From assembly GCA_002081555.1 (NCBI GenBank), contig MZNV01002190.1:1-29745 (forward strand): a stretch of 29,745 bases of DNA, in the 5' to 3' direction. Made by a program: the position numbers and the translations under genes. Source of the stretch: Protostelium mycophagum. Lineage: Eukaryota > Evosea > Variosea > Protosteliida > Protosteliaceae. Each line of letters starts with the position of its first letter. Position 1 is the stretch's first letter. The notes under the pieces are model-generated. The model saw nothing but the letters and a program-made list of their open reading frames with translations. It was not told the origin of the DNA and did no database searches. Below, piece by piece: positions 21,001 to 29,745 of this stretch.

Positions 21001-22664
21001 AATTCCATTCAGATTTCAACGGAGATTTCACCGAAATTTCACCTCATTTTCCTTCTGTTTCTTTTCTGCTTCCTTCAACGCATTCTCTCTCGCAATTCTA
21101 GCATGTTCGTTTCCATCTTTAATTAATTTCTGCGAAATTTCATCCAACTTTTTCAACTTGAAATATATTTTCGCACAAGATTTTCAATTTCATGAAAACA
21201 TTTCCGTTCAAAAAGTGTAGATGACTGCTCCTGACCTCAGCGTTATCAAGTCTCAACCTCTCTCTTCTGATGAAATCTTCTTCCTTCTTAATGGCTTCCT
21301 CTTCCTGTTTAATTCTAGCCTCCTCCTTCTGCATCAATAACAGCTCCATGCGCTTCATCTCTGTGGGGTTTCAATAAATATTTTATAAATTCGATTAAAT
21401 TATTCGATTGTTTCGTTCGATTGTAGAGGGGAAATAATTAGTTCCGTTGTAGATTGTGAATTTTCGACGAAAAATCTCCAAAAAGGAAAGATTGTGACCT
21501 TCTTTCATTCTGTTCAACTCCTGCTCTTTCTGTTTCTTCTCCTCTCCTGATTATTTTCAGCCATTTCTCCATCTACAACGGTGTAGATTCACCTTGGTGT
21601 CTACGCATCTCCGCCTCCTTTCTGTCCATCTCGTCTCTCCACCTTTTCTTCTCGTCTTCGTCTTGACGGCGCTGTGCTTCCAACTTTTTAATCTCTTCGT
21701 CACGCTTGGCCAAGTCTATAGAAGACAGTCCAGAAGACAAGGGTGCGTTCGTGAAGTTGTTGATGGATGGTGCTGGTGCGGCGAGAGCTGCCGCCACGTC
21801 ATTGGTTGGGGGTCTGTAGGCTGTGGTGGCGTCAGGGTGGGTTTTATTATTTCGAAAATGTGTGCAGTTGGTGGGATACTTTTCAAGTTTGTTGTCTCTG
21901 CAGCAAAGCTGGGGCAAATGGATCATGATTGATGATGGATAGACGTACGGATGTTAGAGGGAGGGTTGTAGCTATTCTGCACTGGCACATTGGGAAATGA
22001 GCTTGGTGCTAATGTCTCATTTGGCTTAACTGTATCTCTTCAATCTTAACATGATCGAGAGAAAATCACAAAGAACATCAAAGAAGTGATCATGTGATCA
22101 TTCTGGAAGAGTAACACACCATATCCTGAAGCTGCTGAAGACATCGGGGCGTTTGGAAATGGATTCACGGGTTTATATGGTGTGGCATCTGTTTGTGAAA
22201 TGGGAGGAGGATAAGTGGCCTGCGTTGGTTGATAACCACTATTGGGTGCCATTCCTCCATATTGTCCATAAGATGGCTGTGAAGATGGATATGACGGTTG
22301 ATTGTATGCACTTGGAGGATAACTTGGATTGGTATAGTCGAAATTTGGTGGGATTGGAGTGTATGCAGGCTGAGTACCGTATGAAGGTTGATTCTGAGGG
22401 TACGCGTAATTACTGTCGTAATATCCAGAAGGAGCACTGTATTGATCCTAGTGCAGTGTCGATGACTTTGTATATGATGACGAAGATAATCGATCTATAG
22501 AATACCTGTTGTGTGTTGTAATTTGCATATGAGGTAGCTTGGTAAGCTCCTGGCAATACAGATCCATTTGGATATGAGGAATGACTATGAGGAGGTTTTG
22601 GTGGTGACGAATAGTTCGCCCATTGTGGAGGGATCGCGTAATTATTTGGTTGCTGCCAAGACAT
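18038..22664 (-). CDS. SHK-like protein kinase with C-terminal SH2 domain
   Basis: Signalling kinase of the type found in Dictyostelium as SHK proteins (kinase, then SH2). Twenty-two exons, first 22664-22506 and last 18214-18038, all junctions in frame, 924 residues. Order: a Pro/Tyr/Gln-rich start (to about 190), a long charged coiled coil (about 215-430), poly-Ala (about 435-465), the kinase domain (about 500-790) and an SH2-type end (about 845-924). Kinase motifs: GEGAFGQVFRG (508-518), VAVKK with Lys528, HLDVKAAN with Asp623, SDFG (Asp641), WMSPEM (659-664) and DIYSYGITLYEIFTGEIPF; all catalytic residues are present, although the usual Arg of HRD is Leu. The SH2 opening reads GTWMLAL where GTFLVRE is usual, so the phosphotyrosine-binding Arg is Ala858. 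Exon 21897-21880 is only 18 nt. AATAAA overlaps the stop. Confidence 0.93.
20566..20632 (-). repeat. Poly-alanine codon repeat
   Basis: A run of GCN codons, mixed GCA/GCT/GCG/GCC, in exon 20735-20548 of the kinase gene, encoding about 20 Ala with scattered Thr and Val. It links the coiled coil to the kinase domain. The mixed codons argue for an old, fairly stable tract rather than a fresh trinucleotide expansion. Confidence 0.8.
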
Positions 22665-22994
22665 TCTTTTCGGGCAACGTGATAGTCTATGTGTTGGTGT
22701 TTTGGGTGATGTAATCTCTCACAAATTTTATTCAGCGAAAGCCGGTGTTTTTGTCTCGGTTTTCTTTTCATCATGTGATTTCCATGAACAACTCGAATAT
22801 TTTGACAGTCGTCAACCTCGCTAAGTATCCTGTGGCGACCGACATGTCTTCTGAATCGACTGGTCATTCGCTTGCGATCATGCCCAAGTTGCATCAAACA
22901 CACTCGAATCCCACGGTAAGAACTCACGTGACCTCACCGTAAGCCACGTTAAGAGTCGCCAATACGATAAAAAAGTAAGATTTATTCACAAAAT
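22665..22994. other. Intergenic region upstream of the kinase gene
   Basis: 330 bases between the kinase start and the UBX gene stop, both on the minus strand. It should hold the kinase promoter. No conserved-looking reading frame or repeat was seen. Confidence 0.5.
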
Positions 22995-24438
22995 TCACTC
23001 ATTTTCCTCCACGATCAGTAATGTCTTCGCCCCAAAATCAAAGTCTGCCAACTTCTTCGTTGTCTGCTCCCCGTCGCTCTTGTACACCTGAGAGTATGAA
23101 TTTCGACGATCTACAACTACAACTACAACCTGACGAGGCATGGGAGTAACTAAGCTGAAGGGGCGTTTCAGTTCTTTGTCACTGCAATCCGCGAAATCAA
23201 AAACGTTCTGGGTTGAATTTCAGAAATTAAATTTTGAATTTTAAAATTTTTGGAATAATTTTAGAATAAATTTGGAATTTGGAATAAATTTAACCTGAAA
23301 AGAATCTTCTGTGCTGAAACGTCTCTCTATCTTTTGGCCGCTCAACTGCCTGAGCACCACAACTACAACGGTGTTTTTCGAGGCTTCTTTCGGGGGCTCT
23401 GCAGGCAGAGACCTTGGTACAATCACTTGGAAATTCATATTAAAATTATAAAAACAGATAATTTTCATCAATGTACAGGTTGACTTTGGTATTCCAGTTT
23501 GAGAAAATACACGAATTTCAAATTGATTACATCGTTGTAGATCGTCACAAAGAATCAAGATAGTTTGAAACTTTTCGGAAAATATTAAAAAGAATTACTG
23601 AACCATAATAAAATGGTGCCAAAATCGGATTTTCAGTTATAAATCGACAATGTTAGTGTCGGTCAATAATCCAAACCACGCCGGCAAAGCCTCGTTCCAC
23701 GAAATACTTTCTCGAAATAATTGAATATTTTCGGCTTACTCAAAGATCTTCTCCTTCCTCTCTTGTTCTTCTGCCTTTTCCAATTTTAATTTCTTTATCT
23801 TTGCTTCCTTTGTGAGATCCTGCTTGACTATCTGCTTATATTCTTCGTCTTGTTCTTCTTTCAGAGACTTTTTGGGTGTGCCTGTCACGTTTAAAATTTA
23901 AAATTTGAATTCTGGCTCCAAAAATAGATTTTCTGATGATCATGATGGAAATCAATCACCTTGGGGGATTGGGGCTGGAGGCTGAGTTTGGACGGTTGTC
24001 CTTGACTGCTGAAATCTCTCAATCGACGTCATCAGAACCTACGTACCTCTTCTTCACTGAGAGTATGGTAGGTCTTATGCATTCTGATATCTGCCAGTGT
24101 CTATATTCAATCAGATGACTCAATAGTTGAAAAGTATACCTTCTCATCGATCTCTCTTTGTCTCTCTTCTTTGATTCTCTGTTTGATTCGAGCCTCCTTC
24201 TCGTATTCCTCTTGTTTACGTGCTATGATCTCCGATTTATGCACGTCCATATCACCCTCCGCTGTTCATTTCAGATGGATGTGGAACGATTTCTTCTACC
24301 TCTTTTCTGGAGTTTCATGGACTGCTCGTGTTGTTGAATGGACTTCTTCTTCATCCATGGTTTATATATTTTCTCGTAGTATAACGTAAGACCTCCCAAG
24401 ATAACGAAAACCGTAAAGAGGATCTGCACAAACACCAT
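22995..24438 (-). CDS. Membrane-anchored UBX-domain protein
   Basis: Probable adaptor for the p97/Cdc48 ATPase at the ER or another membrane. The start is MVFVQILFTVFVILGGLTLYY, a membrane helix, in exon 24438-24300. Then comes a long charged helix (KQEEYEKEARIKQRIKEERQ, exon 24261-24140; later KKLKLEKAEEQERKEKIFE), then a UBX core: VIVPRSLPAEPPKEA, VVVVVLRQLSGQKIERRF, VFDFADCSDKEL, RPFSLVTPMPRQ, and KKLADFGAKTLLIVEENE before TGA at 22995-22997. The FPR-type p97 contact is seen only as RPFSLVTPMPR. The general layout recalls UBXD8/FAF2-type proteins but no UAS domain was found. The exons between 24140 and 23750 were not fixed. The intron near 23090-23130 holds three tandem GTTGTA units. AATAAA follows the stop. 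Confidence 0.8.
23111..23130. repeat. Tandem CTACAA repeat (CTACAACTACAACTACAACC)
   Basis: Three six-base units inside the last intron of the UBX gene, immediately next to its 5' splice site. On the gene strand it reads GGTTGTAGTTGTAGTTGTAG, and each unit ends in a TAG that could serve as an acceptor. It is a local expansion of the motif found in many other introns of this window. Confidence 0.85.
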
Positions 24439-24529
24439 TTTGCTGAATGAAATGTTTGAATAATTTGGTTTGGTGCGTAAATGGTCGCAGATTTCAGCTC
24501 ACAGTTTCCATTTCACAATTAATTTATCA

Positions 24530-27081
24530 TCATTCATCAATCTTGGGGACAAAGGTCCTGATCTCCTCTAAGAAGCTTCTCTTTCCTCCTTCTAAAGACA
24601 CAACCGGTGAGGTGACGAAAGGTGATCGTGTGCTCTTCAATGCCAGCTCTTGGGGAAGCTCATATTCCAACTCTTTTAATTGGAAGAAGAAGGCCTCTTT
24701 AGCCTTTTGGATGTGTTCTAACCTGTTTGGCGGGTCATCATGAGTCCATTTTAGTTTGTCATTCTGAAATGGTGATCTTGCAGCAGAGCCACAGTCGTCC
24801 CAAATGACAAAGATATCTCACCATCTGTCGCGATCAGACTGAGTGTTTGCCTGAAATTTCCAGGAAACTTCGTGGGGGGTGAGAGGGTTGACGAGCGCGA
24901 AGACATTTCCAGAACCTTTGATCTTGGGTACAGCGTTGTACTGGCTCAAATGAATGAGCCCACCCAATTCAGAGAACTACAACGAGTCAATATCTGTCGA
25001 CATGTACAAATAGTGACCCACCGTTTCATTTTTATAATACTTCAAAGTACATCCCTGCAAAAAGAAAAATGCTGTACTCCATTTCTGAGAATTTTCAGGG
25101 TTTCAATTCAATGAGAAGAGATATCTCACTTTTCCGGGTAACCGGTAACTGAGATATCCTCTTTTCTCCGGATTGCTGATTGTAGATTCAGGTTGTCCAG
25201 TGATCCAATAATAGAACGGGTGAGACTGTTTCGCCTGCAGAATTTTAAATTTTGAAATTGAATTCTCCCGCCAAAAAAGTCGAGTACTGACCTCAGGTTC
25301 TGGCTTGTGAACCACCACATTCTCGCCGCCAGGATTTGCAACAAGTGCGGGAGGCATGAAGGCCATGTTTAGAGATGGACTTGTCCTCAAGTCTCTTAAT
25401 GTGTCCGAAGAATCCTCTGATTACTTTCATTTCTTGTGATGATCATGATCATTCGTCCAGCTTGGATGTTGGTGCAGCACAGCTGCTGGCAAAATGAAGA
25501 TGTGGTGGCTCTGACACAGTCACCCCTGAGCTCTGCCGCAGTAGACACTCTTTTATACAAAAATATTCGCTGGTTCTGCCACAAAAAACAATGAACGCTT
25601 ATCACCGCAGAACAACTTGACCCTTCAGTACCCGAATGCTTCTTCTCGTTAAGAATCCGCAAAATCGCACGTATGCAACCGTGGAGTTGTAGATGAGATG
25701 CATTCGGGTCTGGCTCTGCCGCAACAAAAACCACCACAGACATAGATGCATGCTTACCCGCTTTGGTCTCCACCATGAAATCAATCTCATCGATCAAGGT
25801 CATGATGATGTTGTTGACAGTCTCCACATCATTCATCATCTGCTCCGTCTACAACTCGTCATGACCTGTCAAAATTTCCCGCCATCTCACCGTCTCCTTC
25901 TCTGGTCTCAAAAGGTTTGGGGCCCAGCACGTGGCCAGATTGACAGCTGTCATCTTGTTCTTGTCACAGCGGAGGGCGATCTTGTGCAGATTATGCATCA
26001 AGTATATGAGGATCTTGCGATTGTCTTCTGGCAACTTTCTGATCATGAGTCGGAGGTTCGTCTTTCGAGCGATCTCATTGTTGTTCTCTGATGTGATCAG
26101 TTTGCATTTCGGATGACTTGTAGAGTCTCGCCAAAGATGAAGGCACGTAAAATTGGATGTACATCGCTGGTTGACGGTAAAACAATTAAGAATGGCACCA
26201 TGCAAAGCATCGTGTCCATATTTCTGTTGGATCATCATGATGACAACCCTAAGCCCATACAAATAGAGAGGAAAACTTACTCCCGACGGTGATGAAAGTG
26301 GAATAAAGACGATGTGTTAAGATGGGCTCTGGCAGCTCTCGGAAATACAACTTGACACATCCCGCCACGCTGTTCATGTGGTAATTAGACAGTTCATGAC
26401 GGTGTGCCAAACGACAATCTGTTTAGGGTTAGTCATTTTGTCGTCCGAACAATCATTTCTGTGCAGATCTGGTGGCATTTTGTCTGTTGGCTTTGCCAGA
26501 TCACTTCCATAGCGGAGTTACAGACTTGTATTCTCTTCGGAGTTTCCTGCGATACCCATGTCATTCTGAATGCAAGTGTCCAAAATGTACCGAGGTCATA
26601 TGTTTGTTTAAGTCTTTCCACTTGGGCCGTGTCTCCCGGAATGCGAAATAATCCCTCCTCTTCGAGACCTGATCATTGATTCAGTCTTTTGGATCCCGTC
26701 CAATCTGTCTTACCGAAACTGACAATGTATTCGAGACATTCTTGGACTACGATAGGAATCCCCGCTTTCATATGAGAAGAGCCGATTCCACCAATATGAC
26801 CCTAATTTCGAGATGAGATTCATTTCACTTGCTTCTATATCTCTGATCTACCTGTTGTTGTATGACATCAGATAACTTCTTTCCAAAGACGCCGATGGCA
26901 GTAGGGTCAATATCGGCTTTTGTTCCTCGAGAGATACCCCTGTCCATCATGAGAAAGAGATCATCGTCTCATTTTCGGAGTACCTTTTTAAAAAAGATGC
27001 CTTTCGGTCGATCATTTTCGACACAGCTTCTGAAGCCGTGTTCATCGTGGCGCTCTGTCTCTTCGCCTTTTTGTCACTCAT
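24530..27081 (-). CDS. RhoGAP protein with WW-like and PH domains
   Basis: GTPase-activating protein for Rho/Rac-type GTPases, near the plasma membrane or cytoskeleton. Firm exons: 27081-26984, 26939-26852, 26801-26714, 26668-26591, 26418-26281, 26087-25891, 25848-25758. RhoGAP signs: [32 protein letters not shown] with the arginine finger Arg in [25 protein letters not shown], and [17 protein letters not shown]. Then 25757-25390 is unclear, followed by [20 protein letters not shown], a WW-like half ([15 protein letters not shown]), a PH core ([52 protein letters not shown]) and a helical end ([20 protein letters not shown]) before TGA at 24530-24532. The frame is open upstream to 27147, so the start could be further out. 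Only 91 bases separate its stop from the UBX start. Confidence 0.85.
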
Positions 27082-27710
27082 GATTCCCAGATGTGAATGC
27101 CTCTGTCCGGTGTCTTTCTGACCGCTTTGGCAGTTGCTTCCACACAAACGGGGTTTTTACGGCAGATCACAAATCTGCGAAACTAAAAGGCAACCACTTA
27201 TTCGCAGGAATGCGAAGGGCTTGATTCCACGAAATGCGGAAGTGAAGGAACAGACCCCGGTACTACACTCCCCACTTGACATGGGGAGAAGACATGTTTC
27301 AGTAAATTTTGGTGTTCTAAGTCTTCAATACCTGAGCGCGTCTTCACGTTTCTGACCGGGCACAAATATTTGAACTGCGTGATTTCCCAACCTTCAGGTG
27401 CAAAAAGGGCTCAGAGGTCTGTTTGTTCTGTACGAACCCACATATATTTAGCCGATCTCCTTAAATTGACGGCCAGATTGGAGCTCTATCTCTCTCAGCA
27501 ATCTGTGCCTGTCTTCTGGATATCTTTTGTATAGGGGCTGGGAATGTGTGGGATTTACTGAAGGAGCCTTGGAAATTTCACAAGCGTAGGACAGACATGC
27601 ACATGAATAGTAAATATAGAAGGTGCTTTTTTATTATGTTTGAGAAGCAACTGTGTTTGGCGCCCGGCGTGGGCTCACGATTCATATGTATACTGGTTTA
27701 TGTACAGGGT
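27082..27710. other. Intergenic; short inverted repeats only
   Basis: Lies between the RhoGAP start and the stop of the next minus-strand gene. It holds small inverted repeats (GCAGATCACAAATCTGC near 27162 and TTCGCAGGAATGCGAA near 27203) that could be promoter elements of the RhoGAP gene. No supported gene. Confidence 0.45.
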
Positions 27711-28818
27711 TTAATAGACGAGGAAGTTCATGTCTTGGAACATCGTGTCCATCTCTTGTCTGAACCCGGTGAAGTCATTCATCTGTGTTTCATTAGAAGA
27801 GCTCAAAGAAGGATGTTGGGTCCTCACCATGAACGGATCACTCGCGATCTCTGGAATGGTTGGGAAATCAGCTCTGAAGGCATCGTCATAATCGATCTGT
27901 ACATCAAATCAGCGAATGTCCGAGGGAATAAAATCCAACTCACCATAAATGGTTGTTCAGACTCTGTTGGGAAGATGTCTTCAGAGTGACTGTCGTCTGA
28001 TGTGTATGATGGAGAGTTTGGAAGATCACCAGACTCTTGGTCGAACATTTGTTGGAGTTCTTTGTAGCTAACACCTCTTCGCTTTGCCATTCTGTCTCTG
28101 ATGTTAGAACGACATTTCATTAAATTACTTACAGTAACATTTCTGAGATCATCTTCTCGAGTTGAAGGTTTGCCTCTTCGTCCTCTTCGTGCTTTACTCT
28201 GGCCACTTTGTATTCCTCCTCTTCATCATCTCTTCTCCTCTTCTTGTGTCTTATTTGTCTCTCCACCACGAGTTGTTTGTCTTTGAAAGAGCTCATCTTG
28301 CTGTGTATCACAAATGACTCAGAGGTACACCATCCGACCATCTTCTGATGAAGTCTTAAGACAGCGAGTATGCGGAATGATCTGATCTTGTCAATGAATG
28401 AACGTTTACACGTGAATATTCTTACTCTCTGGAACCGTTTAGACTTGCACGAGAAGGAGGCATTTTGATCTTGATAGGCATGGAAGTTGAAGTTAAAGGT
28501 TGTGTCCAAGCCTCACAAGTGAATATCGTGCTCTGTGCGGCGATGAACGCCTCTGGGTCTTGTATGACTTTCATCTTCTGAAGACATGTCAGATTGTTCC
28601 ATCATTACGTCCCAGACACCCACCTTGTTCTTTTTTGTGTCTTCAAAGAGGTAGAAACGTATCAAGGCGTCCCCTTCTTGGCACTGTCTAAAAGCGCGCT
28701 GGTCCACATGCAGCATCGGGAAGCGGACAGTGTCAAAAGTAGTTGATTGACATCTTCTGTTGAGCATTTGCTCTGCAGCAAGACCAGACATAGAGAGGGC
28801 GCGGTGCTGATCAGTCAT
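27711..28818 (-). CDS. Unassigned, possibly nuclear regulatory protein
   Basis: First exon from 28818 (MTDQHRALSMSG) to about 28629, then KMKVIQDPEAFIAAQSTIFT ... PIKIKMPPSRASLNGSRE, then SFRILAVLRLHQKMVGWCTSESFVIHSK, a basic then acidic stretch (RQIRHKKRRRDDEEEEYKV), a Leu-rich helix (NLQLEKMISEMLL), MAKRRGVSYKELQQMFDQES, a Ser/Asp-rich region and a final exon ending MNFLVY before TAA at 27711-27713. The first 160 residues look like a folded domain; the KKRRR cluster could be a nuclear localisation signal and the acidic tail an activation region. The Dictyostelium regulator CudA came to mind, but I cannot verify it. Junctions are in frame where checked; the last introns are about 45-70 nt. 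Confidence 0.65.
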
Positions 28819-29745
28819 GGCAAGAGTTGTGTGTTGCTCTTCCTTGATTGGCTTTGATTTTGCCGATATCTTCGGTGGTCTCGTCCACCAGATCTGACTG
28901 CTGTCTTTCCCAAAAACGCCCGCTTAGGTGCACCTTTTCACAAAAAATGTATCGAATAATACGACAACATCTACGGACGACAAGCGATTACTGGTGCCGC
29001 AGAGAATCTACTACATCACAGATCTTCACAGCATAATCACCAAAATTCACATCATATTTCTATTGTTGGCCAAATTCTAGATTAGTTGTTCGCCAAACAC
29101 ATGTCAACTGGGAGTTTTGGAAGGAAGTGCCTGGGATGTGTTTGTGATGCCGCGCAATCAAGAAGGGTGGAAGAAACACGTAATTCTGACATTAGGTTGC
29201 TACGATACGGTATGAGTTGCCATGGGGTTGGATTCTTCAATTTCCGGGAAGCTGAAAGGATTGTTTCTCCGGATTTAAACCACAAAGCACCACACCTTCC
29301 CTCTTTATTGGGAATCAGGGGGAAAAAGTACTTAAATTTGAGGGAAAAAAACACTGAAAACGCACAGTACGTTCGCGAAAATTGGACAATTGAACAGTGC
29401 CTTCTTCACCTTCGCAGAAATAGAAAGTGTCGATTTGAGAGGATTTGAACTTTGATTGACCCCACCAAATCGAGAATTCCAATACGAGTATGAGGGATTC
29501 CCAAACTGTGATGTCTTTAAATAAATACACCATATCTTAGGTTTCATTTATATCTTGACATCACAAGTACCCTATTGTTCGGAACGACACACATAGCGTT
29601 GTCCAAGACTATCTTGATCTTTGATCCCTATCTGATCCCGCATGATCTCTTTTTGTAAAACCCATAATCGAGTCACTACAGAGTTGTAAATGTCGCATGA
29701 AATATCTGGTCACAATAAATACTATTAAATAACTTCTGCATCTTC
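28819..29745. other. No supported gene; upstream region and window end
   Basis: The first few hundred bases should hold the promoter of the gene at 27711-28818. Two overlapping open frames on opposite strands (about 29082-29448) have no recognisable domain and unbiased codon use, so neither was accepted. AT-rich ends with AATAAA near 29714 could be the 3' end of a plus-strand transcript or chance. Confidence 0.4.

Noticed and set aside
23111-23130. CRISPR-like or satellite array
   Set aside because: The units are only six bases, have no spacers, and lie inside a eukaryotic intron.
25396-25839. 147-codon minus-strand open frame as a complete separate gene
   Set aside because: Its first part is an exon of the RhoGAP gene and it lacks its own start context; treated instead as an unresolved intron/exon region.
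29086-29448. 120-codon plus-strand open frame near the window end
   Set aside because: No recognisable domain and an opposing open frame of similar length covers the same bases; codon choice gives no preference.

Overview
This is an intron-dense nuclear segment from a eukaryotic microbe, most likely an amoebozoan (a protosteloid or dictyostelid-like amoeba). The main pointer is a kinase with the kinase-then-SH2 layout of the SHK family known from Dictyostelium (18038-22664). Supporting signs are genes packed about every 2 kb, GT-AG introns that are mostly 38-50 nt, and AATAAA signals touching or just behind stop codons. No tRNA, rRNA, CRISPR array, virus-like element or recognisable transposon was seen.

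Layout, left to right: the last exon of a membrane protein (55-285, +); lariat debranching enzyme DBR1 (505-2944, +), convergent with a TPP1-like sedolisin protease (2986-5046, -); an unresolved 636-base gap; a secreted LPMO-like protein (5683-6972, -); an unassigned 697-residue acidic coiled-coil protein with a Cys-rich tail (7197-10173, -); a small single-pass membrane protein (10295-10821, +); an ABCG half transporter (11094-14393, +); a secreted, probably membrane-anchored protein (14755-15341, +); a membrane-anchored 3beta-HSD/sterol dehydrogenase-like enzyme (15559-17081, +); a small secreted protein (17336-17891, +); the SHK-like kinase (18038-22664, -); a membrane UBX protein (22995-24438, -); a RhoGAP/WW/PH protein (24530-27081, -); and an unassigned, possibly nuclear protein (27711-28818, -). 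The last 0.9 kb holds no gene I can support.

Ten gene models (DBR1, protease, LPMO, the 697-residue protein, the small membrane protein, ABCG, the anchored protein, the dehydrogenase, the small secreted protein and the kinase) were joined exon by exon. They stay in frame through 85 introns, so their boundaries are fairly firm. The UBX, RhoGAP and last models are firm in their domains but not in every exon. The genes do not form a pathway; this is ordinary housekeeping, signalling and secretion content.

The most unusual content lies in the introns. Four short motifs recur across unrelated genes: CTACAACGA/TCGTTGTAG (over 30 copies, both orientations, often forming the 3' splice site), the palindrome TGATGACGTCATCA at intron ends, GAAATTTC, and CGGTTATTACCG. 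The kinase also carries an SH2 domain that lacks the phosphotyrosine-binding arginine.
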